Positions 1-12,569 of a stretch of 64,000 nucleotides of DNA are shown here, piece by piece. Under the pieces are notes generated by a model. That model saw only the letters and a program-made list of their open reading frames with translations, searched no databases and was not told the DNA's origin. Source of the DNA: Sthenelais limicola (Eukaryota > Annelida > Polychaeta > Phyllodocida > Sigalionidae). The stretch's first letter is position 1; each line of letters begins with the position of its first letter. The DNA is taken from the NCBI GenBank assembly GCA_942159475.1, contig OW804098.1:3076383-3140382 (forward strand). Direction: 5' to 3'. A program made the position numbers and the translations under genes.

Positions 1-45
1 TGGCTTCTGCTTTAAAAATGTTTCTTGTAAGGTACATGGTTTGAT

Positions 46-2182
46 AGAAACATCAGATCTACCTTAAAAGCTTGTAGAGTGGTCGTAGAGCTATTATATT
101 GAAGAATTCAGGGTCATTCTCCAATATGCCTCTGAGCCGGTAGGGGGCGTGGCAGATAATAACTGGATACCCCTGCCGCCGTCTAAAATGGGTAGTACTT
201 TTCAATTCTATTCAATCCAATCTCCTATTCTCTCTTCCCCCCCCCCCCCCCGATAGAACATTGTGACTGGACATTGAATCAGCCAGCTTCCTTGACAAAA
301 TCATTTTGCGGTAATCAATACAATATCACTTGAGATCTATGTGAGCCATCTTGAAAGTTAGAGCCCTGTACATGCAGTCAGTAAAAAGCCTTCTATAACT
401 TTGTGCAGAGCATTGAATGTTGTAAATCCACAATTAATATAGTGAGGATAATATGCTGATGTTGAGGTGGGGCCAGTGTAATGTATTGTTTACCCCCACA
501 GGTTCTCCACCAATAATTGGTATGAAGAATAGGGGATTTGCATAGCCGCCATTTTGGTACGGTATAAAATCTATAGTAAACATGCCATTTTCAGCATGTG
601 CTGTTTACCAGTGCTCTAATGTCAATATTCATGTGTTATACATGTTTGCATAACACAAGTCTTCATCTTTCCCATCATGCATTTGGTTAACATAGATCAT
701 ATATACAATCTATGATATTGGTGAACGTTGCCATATATTTGTATGTCAGATTTCATCAAAATCAATCCCATGATGCACTGTAACTGACATGCACAGTGGC
801 ACATGCAAATCTCCTATTGAGAAGTCGTAGATGATGTTTCTGTAGTTTATTGTAGATGAATGAGTTTACTGAACATGGGTATTTGTGGAGTGTATATATA
901 TTATATAGTGTTGCATGTAAGCAACATTCATGTAACGTTTGGAATGTTCCAGTAATGTCTAGGCCTATCATATGGATCTTTCCAGAGGGACATGATAGTT
1001 CTGGAACATGATCAAAGACCAGTCAACATAAAGTTTTTTTTGGTTTTTTTAAACAAATTTTATTGACAATTTCACATTCGTGATACGTTTCATGTATATT
1101 AAAGAATTAGTTAAATAGTTACCTTTAATATTATTATTGTAATCATTAGTTCATAAATCATATTAATCAAGGTTATGCCTTGTTACATGTGTTAATCATA
1201 CAACCCATGACCAGGAGGACTCTGTAGCCCCAGCGGTTTCTGCACCACCACAGTCCTCCAGGAGGCAGGCTTAGCCAGGATTTCATGGATCCAGAGCAGG
1301 AGGCTGATCCACACACTCCACAGGACCAGGAGTAGGACCACAGAAACCTGGACCATTCAGGACACCTCCTTGACACCTCACATGATTGGCCTTGTCCGCT
1401 GCTGGTTCCTGTACAAGACCCTGATGACCCAGCAGCTACTGGTTTACCCTGCTGTAGTGCAACAAGGGATTGTCTCTCTCTTTCCCTCTGTGGTCTAACA
1501 CTCCCAGAGTATTTGTACTTGTGTGTGCCACCAGGCGTATGTGAATAAATATGGCTTAACTGTAAACCCACACATATTTGTTATACCTTGTATTAAACAA
1601 AACTTGGGCTCATTTCAGATTGATAATTCCATGTAGATTACTCACTGAGGGGAAGGAGATATATGTCTATGAACCTTCCACTGTTTGTTACATAAATCAT
1701 AAGAAGAAAAATAATAGTATATCTACGTGGAAATGGGTTTTTGTTTCTGCAGTTCTTCCCACAACACCAGCTATACAAGCTACAATTAGCAATAAATGCT
1801 AAACAATATTCATTAACAATAAGAGACATTTTGGTTTTGTGACCCATGCAGCAGCCATTTTGAATTCCAATATATATCATGAGTGGTGTAAGTTGTACAC
1901 GCTTACTTGATATGTACTGAACTGCATAAACTGTACTGGAGTACTGTGTATAGTGATGCATAAGTGATATACGGTAATAAAATGAAATGAAATGAAATAG
2001 TTTTGGGGTAACTATTATCTGATATATGACATGAAGAACAAAAGGACAGCCAGAATCTAGGTTATTTCAGATTTATTTAACCTCATAGGAGTTTTTGATT
2101 TAGAATATTAATTGGAACAAAGTATTGTATCATTGAGTATCTTTAGATTAATAATATTATTTCTTTTTTTTGCTGTCTCACT
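46..2182. repeat. Dispersed repeat, copy 1 (flank of Crypton gene)
   Basis: This stretch is closely repeated at about 9582-11869. Shared landmarks are a block ending in gcgtggcagata, a poly-C tract, a CT-rich block with several tryptophan-rich spurious frames, and a final block ending ttgctgtctcactc. Copy 1 lacks about 370 bp present in copy 2 near its left end. The right end passes into the last codons of the Crypton recombinase on the minus strand, so the repeat probably is the 3' non-coding part of that transposon family. Short open frames inside it look spurious. The family assignment is inference; the duplication is seen directly. Confidence 0.75.
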
Positions 2183-3864
2183 CTGTAATTGTTTATTGAG
2201 TTGAGATTTTTGTGCCCGGTCAGCCGGGCAATCTCCGTAGGTGGAATCCCATGGTCCGCCAAGTCTTGCACTGTTTTTTTTCGCAAGCTATGATTTGTGA
2301 TACGTAGGTTGGTACCCATTGGCTCGACGATCTTCTTCACGATTTTTCCTAGGTAATTTCTACCTATTGGTTGATTAATATACCAAATGTCATCATGTTC
2401 TTTAGCTGCCTTCTTAGTGCCAAGATAAAATGGCGACTCGGGCTTTTTCATTTCTTCGGGACGTTTGTTAGCAAATTTTTTGTAGAGAAGAACGGGACAT
2501 CTATCCGGATCTCCTGTGGCGAATACTTTTGCATTGAAAGCTCGGCTGTTGGAGCCACCTTGCCTGGTCTTGGTCAGCCTCTCGTGGAACTCGATATATT
2601 CGTCTCCATCGTCATTAGTTTTCAACATTAAATCCCCCAGCACATATTTGTTGGTTCGGTACAGCCTCTGAGGCCTAGGGTTGATGTAAATAAGAAAAAA
2701 ATGGTGTTTTGGAGTTTTTCCCCACTGCTTGAGCCCAACTGTCCCATATTCTATAATTTATCAGTCATATCAGACGTGATGGTGTCAGCCTTTTTTGGTT
2801 TATTCCCTAGACCCTGCTCTTTTAGCTCCTTCCTTCTGGCTGCGAGAGTTTGTCGTGCTAAGTCAAAATGCTCCGATTTATCGATATCCACTTGATATTT
2901 ATGCTCAGAAAGATGTCTGAAATGAAATTTAAAAAGCATATTAATCGACTCGTTCATTAATATCAACGTTTGTTATGTTTTTCAATGATTTATTTCTATT
3001 TCAGGCCCAATCTACGATGGTTCCTGTAAAATACGACAGGCGGCGACATTGTAGTTACCTTGCCGTCAACACTAGGGTCGACACTCGGTCTCTCAGAAAG
3101 CATCGGAAGAATGAACAGGTTGGTCATTTACGTTATATTTTGCTTATTTTATTTTTAATCATTATTTAATATTTACCTTGCTATGCCTCTGTACATAGCG
3201 GTGAGGCTATCTGGTTGATACGGACTGCCGTCTACCTTTTGGGCCGACATCAAAAACTTCGCCATGTACACGTTCAACCTTGCTGGCTCTATCTGTACTA
3301 AGTCGTCGTAACGTACATTGCTGCTTGTCAAGAACTCTTGGAACCTAGTGACTGCCTGAAATATTAATATAAACGTTCATTAACAATCTTCATATTACCC
3401 AGTTCATTTAGTTTTTTAAATTATAGAGAAATATCATATGTATTTAAAATAGTTCTAGGCCTATTGAGTCTGTTCAGTGATAATATAATTCTACTTACTC
3501 GTCTCGTCGCTCTTATGGTGTTTATGTTTCGCTTCTCGTTGATGTATTTTTCAACCTCCTTTTGATTCTCCAGCATTTCATATTGAAGCTCTCCTTGCTG
3601 TTCGATAAATTGTTCAATCTGGGCTATATTTCCAGGTTGAGGTTCGGCAGGTTCTGTGGGTTCTTCACGTGCAGCTTCCACAACGACCACTGTTTCCGAA
3701 GGCTCATCTTTACTAAAGGAATTATTCAACAAATCTCGGAGCATATCGTCTGTGATGTAGATCGTTTGCTCACCACTCTCCTCTGCAGCTATTTCATTGA
3801 CTACTTCCATCGTCAGGTCTGGAAATATCTCTTTATATAACAAATCGAATATCTCAACCTCCAT
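2143..3864 (-). pseudogene. Crypton-type tyrosine recombinase (DUF3504), three exons, disrupted
   Basis: Minus-strand gene that I reconstruct as three exons. Exon 1 (3864-3499) is an acidic N-terminal region ending at a GTAAGT donor. Exon 2 (3355-3177) has a TTTCAG acceptor, a GTAAAT donor and the family signature KVDGSPYQPDSL. Exon 3 (2916-2143) has a TTTCAG acceptor. Phases agree: 366 bp, then 179 bp completed by the first base of exon 3. Exon 3 carries AARRKELKEQGLGNKP, LGLRGC (catalytic Arg), TKTR, NHSLRK (HxxR), TGHKNLNS and the catalytic Tyr in NNYR. Two lesions are visible: an in-frame TAG at 2751-2753 where the family has a sense codon, and a -1 frameshift at the C-run 2634-2638. The family cuts and joins DNA through a 3'-phosphotyrosine. 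This copy cannot make the full enzyme. A domesticated DUF3504 gene is an alternative, but the lesions and the repeat flank favour a dead transposon. Confidence 0.82.
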
Positions 3865-4346
3865 AGTGAGTAGCTCTCGTCACGAGCAGACACTTCTATG
3901 AGCAGGAACTACTTTCAGAGCCTACTCAATTTATGAATAATTGTGACGTAGGCACTTTTTTTGCCGTGTAGGCCCAGAGGCCCGTGCTACGTTGGGCTCA
4001 TCATTCCAATAATATAATCCTTTTTAATAATATTTATTTCTCTCCTACATGCATGTAAGTTGTATTTTTTTTTTTTCGGTGGAAATATAGTTTAAATAAA
4101 GAAAAATGTACAAACAAACACTGGTATTTCTTTAAAAAAAATGCGGGCAATATGACAAAAATGCGGTCAATACGGCGGCCGTATTGCCCGCATTTTTCAA
4201 TACGAGGCCCAGTGCTTAAGCCTATGGGAGTATCATACCAACTCCACCAAAAGTATATTAAATAGCCAAATTGCCTCTGATATTAAGGAAATAACAAGAT
4301 TCATAGATATCTCATCAAAGCAATTATCTCAGTATTTTTCATTAGC
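3865..4346. other. Upstream region of Crypton gene with palindrome
   Basis: No coding frame is recognised. It holds the presumed 5' flank of the Crypton gene, a poly-T run near 4063 and the palindrome described separately at 4157-4197. Confidence 0.5.
4157..4197. repeat. 41-bp near-perfect palindrome
   Basis: Arms aaaaatgcggtcaatacggc and ggccgtattgcccgcatttt face each other with one internal mismatch and centre on GGCGGCC. A third partial arm, aaaaaatgcgggcaata, lies just to the left at 4136. It may be a cruciform-forming end of a transposon or a binding site; no partner end was identified. Confidence 0.7.
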
Positions 4347-4757
4347 CTACTTGTCGATGTTTATGTACCCTACAAGTTCACCAGTCTTCTTATCATATAC
4401 AAGATCATCCTTTATTTTGATTTCATCCTGCAATATGCCAACAAATGATTTGAAATCTTCGCCATAGGAACCCACAGCCCTTGCCTCTTCGATCAACTTG
4501 TCCATATACTGTGGTAGAAACCCATGTTTTGCTGGCATGCAGTTGGTATGATCACAGAGTGTCCTCTCAGATGGTAATGATATAAAGTCTGAGTGCCGCA
4601 TGGCAGCATATCCTTTGACACTTTTACTTTTAAGGTAGATACACCATTGGACAATCATGGGGTGCCACTTCATTGAAGCCTTATTCTTTAAAGAATTAAA
4701 CTTCAGTTGTTGTTGCCAGAATAATTTTGGGAAGTTAGTTTGGTTTGGGAAGGGCAA
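4347..4757 (-). pseudogene. P-element/THAP9-like transposase exon (fragment)
   Basis: The 136-residue minus-strand frame resembles the N-terminal part of the P-element transposase catalytic region as found in THAP9-like proteins. Recognisable runs are FWQQQLKF, MKWHPMIVQWCIYL, LPSERTLCDHTN, then an EIKIKDDLVYDKKTGELVGY segment that in the family contains an early acidic catalytic residue of the RNase H-like fold. The THAP DNA-binding domain and the rest of the nuclease and GTP-binding domains are not found nearby. The frame ends just after a possible splice donor (gacaa|gtaggct), so this may be one exon of a degraded element. The product would be a cut-and-paste DNA transposase. The domain call is from family memory, not from a search. 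Confidence 0.7.
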
Positions 4758-6230
4758 TAAAGGGCCTAATCATGATTTCATAACCCCTAATAATAGGCTA
4801 TACTAGTTTGTGCTTTGTAATGGCATAACTAAACATGATTATTGTCTTTCCGTTGTCACTCTCATAAACAAAAGGCAGTCCATAACTAAAACCCACATCT
4901 TTAAAATGGGTAGTTTCATTTACTAAATAAAAGGGAGGATGTCACAAATTGGTAAACAGAGTAAAACTTCCATGGGTATCCATTGGCAAAGTACAAATGA
5001 ACTTAAACTAACTTTGTCTTTCCATAGCACTTGTCTTTCCGTAGCACTTGTCTTTCCATAGCCAGAGCATATATTGCTGTAGCTCCTCAGCGTAATTACA
5101 CATTTTAAAACAATTTTCAGGAGTGTTGAAGGGGTGCAGGGGGGATAATTTAACACTCTTATCAAACCTGCTCTATTGATTATTAAAATATGCGGAGCTA
5201 TTTATTGTGGTGAGGTAAAGACAAATATTTTTTACCACACCAGGGTTTCAAGTTGTTGCATCATCTTGTATCAAGGGTATTATATTTTTCCACCATTTTT
5301 TTTTGTTCTCAACAAAGGATAGTTCAAGGTGTGTGCCTATAGCATAATATAACAGTTAATACTTTTTACTTTTTATATAGTGACCTGTCATATTTGGGCT
5401 ACGGAAAGACACTCTAATGTTTACCATAATTAAAAGTTATATATATTTTTATTTTTAAGCAATTTCAGTAATATCTCTTTTTCACCATGTAATTTAAACT
5501 GTTTTAAATACTTTTGAGTGTTTAAATTAGTACTAGATAATTCGGCTTTTTAATAGGATTGGTGGTTCTAGATTATCTGTAAAAATAATATGTGAAAAAT
5601 TACAAAATGAGCCACATTTAAGACAAAAATGAGCTTCAAAATGCAGTTTAACATAACGAGACTGATACTTTAAATCAATGCAAAACTAAATAAACTCATA
5701 TACCCGGTATTCCTCATTTTTCAGCGTAATTTAGGAGAATTCCCTAAATGTGTACAGCTGCCAATTGTACATTTTCTGAAAATCTGAGCCATGTAAATTC
5801 TACAACCCTTTGCTTGAAGAGATTGGTTTCTTTAAGCCCCTTTATCACTGTACATTCATAGTCTACACAGTAGAACTACTAGAAGAAGAACTGTATTCTA
5901 AGGATCTACAGATAACAGAGGCTTTTTATTCATACCAAAAAAGATGTACAACTTATGGATAAAGTGGCAAAAGCTGTTAATTACGTCACACTGGAGCGAG
6001 GGGTCATGTGTGATAAGGGAGGATATCATTTGAGTTCTGTTGTTTATATTGAAATGTGGTTATATTATTATTCAAACAGGAAAGCATCCTGCCGTAATTA
6101 GGTCAGCAATGACGCAATAGCAAAGTCATAAAAGATACGAAACTAAAGTGAATAATTTTAACAGTTTAAAGAATACATCTATGTTGAACTCTATTTTGAA
6201 AATCATTTATGTGTTTAAATTTCGCCTTTT
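4758..6230. other. Intergenic, no gene recognised
   Basis: AT-rich. Three copies of a 16-bp unit (ttgtctttccatagcac type) lie at about 5013-5060, and a 26-bp sequence, gtgttgaaggggtgcagggg plus ggataa, at about 5129 recurs at 6347. Nothing else is supported. Confidence 0.4.
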
Positions 6231-6480
6231 TGCAAATCCCCTATTGTGTATCCCAGCATGCGCTGTAACATACATGCACATCCCCTATGGTGTATCCCAG
6301 CATGCACTATAACAGACATGTGCAGTGGCACATACAAATCCCCTATTGTGTTGAAGGGGTGCAGGGGGGATAACCCAGCATGCATTGCAACAGACACGTG
6401 CAGTGGCCCACACAAACCCCCTATTGTGTATCCCACCATGCACTGTAACATACATGCATAGCAGCACATGTAAATCCACA
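6231..6480. repeat. Minisatellite, about four units of roughly 60 bp
   Basis: Imperfect tandem units share cccctattgtgtatcccagc, atgcactgtaacatacatgc and a gtggcacat tail. One unit carries an extra 26-bp block that also occurs near 5129. A single related unit appears at 769-825 inside the dispersed repeat, so the unit is probably part of a wider repeat family. Open frames over it are spurious. Confidence 0.7.
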
Positions 6481-7644
6481 AATACATAGCCCCAAGTTAA
6501 CATCAAGCCAATTTTATACTCGGTCGGAAATTGATCAGGAAAATCTGAAATGGGACACTGACACATTCTAGGGTTCCCAGTCACTTGAGGCGTGTACACA
6601 TGTGTGTGACTCTACATATAGACATGCAGTTGACAGGATGCTGGTCCTATTTCTGCAGCACCAAGCTTAATCTGACAAGATTCTAAAGAAACCCTATATG
6701 GGAGGACTGAATGAACACATGTGCCTATTGTTACATTGGTGGGTTGTTCAGTAGTCTTGGAGGCGTGGGTGCCCCTAGTTCCCCTTTACTAGCTAGTTTT
6801 CCTCTACTATACATGGGAACATACTTATTGTTTGATTTGCCTGATGTAAGAGGAGAAGCAAAGTTCATGTACAGCTCAGAGCCACAGCTGCAAGCAGTGA
6901 CAAGTTGGTTCTTCTGTCTCACATTTCTCTACTACATAAATTCTTCAAACCATGAGCAGCTCAGTATTCAAGTGTCGGGAGAGCTGCTCTGATCTTCAGC
7001 CATTTATATCAAGATTATTCCTCTACTATCGGTAATGTTCTGCATTGTCTGCTGTCTATGCCTGGCATCAGTGTCTCCCAACAACCAGGTGTGCTGTAGG
7101 CCTACACATCCACTCACCATGACTAACCACCTACAGAACCAGCACCAGAAGTAGACTGATTTGTACCAATTTATTTCTAATATTTTCACTTCACTTCTCT
7201 ATTTCATTCATTGGTGGTTTGCAAACTCAGTCAGGCATAAATACCTGCATTGCCTTAACTCTGCCGTCTGTATTCACTGCCTGTGATCTGAAGCCAGCAG
7301 AGGGTTTGGATAATCGTGGGAACTATTTTGTTTAATTTACTCAGATTTTCAGTCATAGGAATAACATGTATGCAGGTAAATTGAATAGGCCTTTTATAGT
7401 CTGTTCATGAGGATTAGTTGAATACTTACTTTGTGAACTAAGTTGTGTCTAATCATTATACCCATTGAATACTGCATGTTACATTGCAGTTCATTAAGGT
7501 TACCAAATGCTACTTGAATCTACGTGAACCATTAATCTATTCCAAGTAGAAATTGTACACAATAATATTCTTAAAATCAGGAAAGTAATCATTCTGAATA
7601 GATAGTAAGAATATATTTTACACTGAATGTAGACATATCAAAAC
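6481..7644. other. Upstream region of GPCR gene
   Basis: No coding sequence is recognised. It is the presumed promoter or 5' untranslated region of the receptor gene; I cannot place a start site. Confidence 0.3.
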
Positions 7645-8568
7645 ATGGCCACATTTGATATTATCGTGGTTATACGTATGCTGCAAAGTGTTCTTGCCAT
7701 ATTATTTAATGGTGCAACAATAGGATGCATCATTAAGTTCCCCTTCCTTCGGTCTCCTGCTAACGTCCTCATTTTAAACTTGGCATTGTCAGATTTACTA
7801 CATGGAGCTTTATTTCCGATATTTTACCCAGTGAGGAACACCATCACTGATAATTTTATTTGGATGATTATCTGCCACGTTCAGATTGTGCTAGAAGCTA
7901 CAACTTTGGTCATCCAACTCTCAACCTTTAGTGTCATATCCATAGAAAGGTACATTTCACTAAGAGCAGCTCTTGGTCGTGGGAAGGCTTGGAACATGAA
8001 CAAATCTTACATGGCAGTTTCATTCTGTTGGATCTTAGCGATATCATTCTTAATCGTGGGAATTTTTCTGCGGAAAAGTCCAACTGTAATGTCTAGTTGT
8101 CTACCAACAAATTCGGTAAAGAATTCATATATTGTAATTTTTCTGGCTATATTCTTTACTTCAACAGTTGTTACACTTGTGTTTTATTCCCTTATTGCTC
8201 AGGTAGCCCTTAAGAAGAGTTCCATTGCTACTAGCAATGTCCCTACCACTGCTCAGATCAAGAAGAGGAAGATGGAGATACAGATCACAAAAATGTTGGC
8301 CTTGGTTGTAGGTCTGTTCTTCATGCTGTACTTTCTCTTCATTGTTTTTCTGATTATAAACACATACGATAAGTCATTCTATGTAGGTCTTGCATACCGC
8401 ATCAGCTTGTATGCTGTGGACGTGAATTTCTGGATAAACCCCATAATATACGCCTGGCGTAGTCCAGACTTTAACAAGGCTTTCAAGATCCTAATCAAAG
8501 TTGTGCTGAGGAGGCAGTATGTTGTTTCAGTCAGTGCTGCTAACACTGCTGGCACAAGTATTCCTTAA
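7645..8568 (+). CDS. Rhodopsin-family G-protein-coupled receptor, intronless
   Basis: A 307-residue intact seven-helix receptor for an unknown ligand at the plasma membrane. Class A landmarks in order: TM1 Asn in LFNGAT (N22), TM2 NLALSD (D50), TM3 Cys77 for the disulphide with Cys152 in loop 2, ERY at 101-103 after TM3, TM4 Trp129, a basic third loop (KKRKMEIQITK) and NPIIY at 265-269 in TM7. The extracellular N-terminus is only about 8 residues and the C-tail about 38. Oddity: TM6 lacks the CWxP motif and its proline (LALVVGLFFMLYFLF), which suggests atypical activation. The whole coding region is one exon, as in many lineage-expanded invertebrate receptors. The start is the first ATG and has an in-frame context consistent with TM1. 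The subfamily is not identified. Confidence 0.88.
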   Translation: MATFDIIVVIRMLQSVLAILFNGATIGCIIKFPFLRSPANVLILNLALSDLLHGALFPIFYPVRNTITDNFIWMIICHVQIVLEATTLVIQLSTFSVISIERYISLRAALGRGKAWNMNKSYMAVSFCWILAISFLIVGIFLRKSPTVMSSCLPTNSVKNSYIVIFLAIFFTSTVVTLVFYSLIAQVALKKSSIATSNVPTTAQIKKRKMEIQITKMLALVVGLFFMLYFLFIVFLIINTYDKSFYVGLAYRISLYAVDVNFWINPIIYAWRSPDFNKAFKILIKVVLRRQYVVSVSAANTAGTSIP

Positions 8569-9581
8569 AGGATCACTAAACAGGTTAATGGTCCCATAGA
8601 AAACGATCCATAGAACACCCATGTCTCAGGTTTTATTCAGGACTGCCAAGGGTTGATAGTTTAAAGGGGGCGGCGGACTGAATTTGAGGTTGAGGTTGTG
8701 TTAACTGATATCTCTATTATTACGGTTGCGCTTAGATCTTACTGTTGCATGATAGAATAGCGCTGTGCAAAGTCATGTTGAAGATTGCTAAAAAGGCATC
8801 AATTAACGTGGTGATTTGAGGCACCCTGGATTGGATTTTTCATGAGTCTCATATATCTCTTTTAAAGAAAGAAAGCAAAATTGTAAAAAAGGTCTATGGG
8901 ATACAAAACCTTGTATAGTTTTGATCTAGAAAACCTAATTTTTTAGCCAATGACCCCTCCAATATTTTTTCCTGTTGTATAGTTATTACTCTAAAAGCTG
9001 AAAAATTACACGTCATGTCTAGAAACCATGGCATTCACTGGGAAAAAGGCGTTTACATTTTGATTGCTGTTGTCAGAAATATTCGGCCTCATATAGGTTT
9101 ATATCTGCTTGTCTAGGGTGTTCATATGTTTATATGATAGCACAGGATCTCCTGCAACACTAAGATAATCAGGGCTCCTGAGCAGGGTCTTGATTTCTCT
9201 TGTCACTACCAAGACCATTTGTTATTTGCCACTAAAAAATTTCTCTTGTTTTTTGTCACTTGATTTTTTGTAATATGGATGATTTTTGTTGCTAAGGACT
9301 TTTAAGAACTTTTAAGGTTTCTGTTGAAAGTGTTTTTGGATGCCCATGTTGATTTGTCCATCAAAGAAAAGGCCATGTTGATTTAAGGCCTCGAGAGCCC
9401 TACAATTGTATTGTTAACTTGACCGCAGATTGCTATTATTATGCTAGTGATACAAACTGGCAGTTTAGCGCCAGCACGTTTAACAACTGGGCTGGCAAAT
9501 GGTGGCTAAGTGCGGAGATGAAATGACAGAAATTACTCTTACTCTCCAGGATATGCCATAAGTCTCATATGGTTCTCTGAT
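8569..9581. other. 3' flank of GPCR gene, no gene recognised
   Basis: AT-rich non-coding DNA with no clear polyadenylation signal close to the stop. No repeats were recognised. Confidence 0.35.
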
Positions 9582-11869
9582 GTCAGATCTACCTTGAAAG
9601 CTTGTAGAGTGCTTGTAGGGCTATTATATTGAAGAATTCAGGGTCATTCTTCGATATGCCTTTGAGCCGGTAGGGAGCGTGGCAGATACATTTCTGAATA
9701 AACTACAAATACAGATTCAAGATAACTCAAAGAGGAGTCCCGAATTTTACAATATAATGTTAGGCTTTGCAGACATTCAAGACAAGCAATGCAATATGGG
9801 CCTAGAATTAGTTCTTAAATCTTTTAAATCTCACACTCCCAGAAGTATGTAAATCTGTGAACCAATTGTGGAAAAGAATCAACACAAAATCAATAGCTTT
9901 AACCTACAATAATATACTAATGATTTAGTTGTAGCATGCTGTCACTTTGAATTGACGAGTTCTTAAACTCATCCACAGACAACTCACAGACCAACTGATT
10001 TTCTGGTCTTTATGTTGTTTGCAGTTGCATTCCCAAAATACACAGCCAGGAACATTCTTCTCCTACATAATAATAACTAGATACTCTCGCCCCCCCCCCC
10101 CCCAGCTAAAATGGGTATAGTACCTCTTAGCATGTAGTTTCTATTCAATTCCAATTCTATTCAATCACATCACCTATTCTCTCCCCATCGCCCCCCCCCC
10201 CCCCCCACCAAACTCCCCCTGTGAGATGATTGTGACTGGACATTGCATCAGCCCACTTCCTTGACAAAATCTTTTTTGAGAAATCAATACAACATCACTT
10301 GAGATCTATGTAAGCCATCTTGAAAGTTAGAGCCCTGTACATTCAGCCAATAAAAAAGCCTTCTATAACTTTATGCAGAGCATTGAATGTTGTAAATCCA
10401 CAATTAATATAGTATGGATAATATGCTGATGTTGAGGTGGGGCCAGTGTAATGTATCCAAACCCCAACAGGTTCTCCACCAATAACAGGTATGAAGAATT
10501 GAGAAGTCGTAGATGATATGTTTCTGTAGTTTATTGTAGATGAATGAGTTCACTGAACATAGGTACATGTGGAGTATATATATATATATATATATAGTGT
10601 TGCATGTAAGCAACATTCATGTAACGTTTGGAATGTTCCAGTAATGTCTTGGCCTATGGCCATATGGTTCTTTCCAGATGTACATGAAAGTTCTGGAACA
10701 TGATTGAATTACCAGTCAACATAAAGTTGACATGATATGTATATTAAAGAATTAGCTAAAAATTATCATTGTAATCATTAGTAATTTATATTCATAAATC
10801 ATATTAATTGAGGTTATGCCTTGTTATATAATCATACAAGATGGGATATGACAATAGCAGCAATTCCAGTGCACACCCATGACCAGGAGGACTCTGTAGC
10901 CCCAGCGGTTTCTGCACCACCACAGTCCTCCAGGAGGCAGGCTTAGCCAGGATTTCATGGATCCAGAGGAGGAGGCTGATCCACACACTCCACAGGACCT
11001 GGAGTAGGACCACAGAAACCTGGACCATTCAGGACACCTCCTTGACACCTCACATGATTGGTCTTGGCCGCTGCTGGTTCCTGCACAAGACCCTCATGAC
11101 CCAGCAGCTACTGGTTTACCCTGCTGTAGTGCAACAAGGGATTGTCTCTCTCTTTCCCTCTGTGGTCTAACACTCCCAGAGTATTTGTACTTGTGTGTGC
11201 CACCAGGCGTATGTGAATAAATATGGCTTAACTGTATACCCACACATATTTGTTATGCCTTTCTAAATTGTATTAAACAAAACTTGGGTTCACTACAGAT
11301 TGATGATTCCATGTAGATTACTGACTGAGGGGAAGGAGATATATGTCTATGAACATTCAACTTTTTGTTACATAAATCATAAGAATAACTATAATAGTAT
11401 ATCTACGTGGAAATGGGTTTTTGTTTCTGCAGTTCTTCCCACAACACCAGCTATACAAGCTACAATTAGCAATAAATGCTAAACAATATTCATTAACGAT
11501 AAGAGACATTTTGGTTTTGTGACCCATGCAGCAGCCATTTTGAATTCCAATATATATCATGAGTGGTGTAAGTTGTACATGCTTACTTGATATGTACTGA
11601 ACTGCATAAACTTGAAGTACTGGACGTACTGTGTATAGTGATGCATAAGTGATATACGGTAATAAAATGAAATGAAATAAAATAGTTTTGGGGTAACTAT
11701 TATCTGATATATGACATGAAGAACAAAAGGACAGCCAGAATCTAGGTTATTTCAGATTTATTTAACCTCATAGGAGTTTTTGATTTAGAATATTAATTGG
11801 AACAAAGTATTGTATCATTGAGTATCTTTAGATAAATAATATTATTTCTTTTTTTTGCTGTCTCACTCA
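9582..11869. repeat. Dispersed repeat, copy 2 (no recombinase)
   Basis: Homologous to 46-2182 in the same orientation, including the poly-C tracts (10088, 10191), the CT-rich block near 10870 and the terminal ttgctgtctcactc at about 11855-11868. It has a TA microsatellite at about 10576-10597. Copy 1 then continues into the Crypton recombinase, whereas here the sequence changes one base after the point matching the catalytic tyrosine codon. The copy therefore keeps the 3' part of the element and has lost the gene. Confidence 0.75.
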
Positions 11870-12569
11870 TCTGCTTCTTTGTATCTACATTATTTAATTA
11901 CGACATTGTGCAATTAGACATGCATCGTCCAACCATCGTCCAATCAGAACACAGGGATTGAGATCTGTGGTCAATAAATCACAGAAAGAAATAACTGGGT
12001 CATCTATAGTTTATGACAGGATAATGAAACAACGGTGATTTCTCTCTGATGTCGATGTGTGGAAGAAGGAATATCATTAGTTCCTGTTAATCAGTTAACA
12101 CCCTCATAAAAAACCAGTTGGGCCAATTTGAATGATACTTAAATGACCACAAAACTGCCTTCCTTCTTCCTCCTTCCCCCTTCTATGTTCAGGAATCTGG
12201 TGCCAAACTATAATTCTTCCCTCTCACTTACACACATATATATAGCCATCCTATATTTAAACAATAAGATTAAAACGGTCCCGCGCCGAGGGTCAACTTG
12301 CACATGATTCCACGCATCAAATGAGCTATTGCGAGGTTTCCCACGGCTCTGGGAAACATGCACTTCTGAAGGCAACAGAAACAGGGTACCAGTCGAACTG
12401 CACCCTGACCAACCAGTCCCCGGGTAAACCATGCATGCATGTGTTACGTAACACTACCAAGCTGTCAGTGGTTGCATTCGGGAAGCAAATGCTTGGTGGT
12501 CCAATATACAGACCTTAGTGGTTGCATTCGGAGAGCATACATATATATGCTTTGTAACATAGTTGCCTA
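11870..12569. other. Intergenic, no gene recognised
   Basis: Non-coding DNA between the dispersed repeat and the Ngaro-like element. The short tract gtggttgcattcgg occurs twice at about 12468 and 12520. Confidence 0.35.

Noticed and set aside
1173..1571. 132-residue serine/cysteine-rich minus-strand frame
   Set aside because: It lies within a dispersed repeat. The equivalent region at 10804-11048 has shifted frames, so coding is not conserved.
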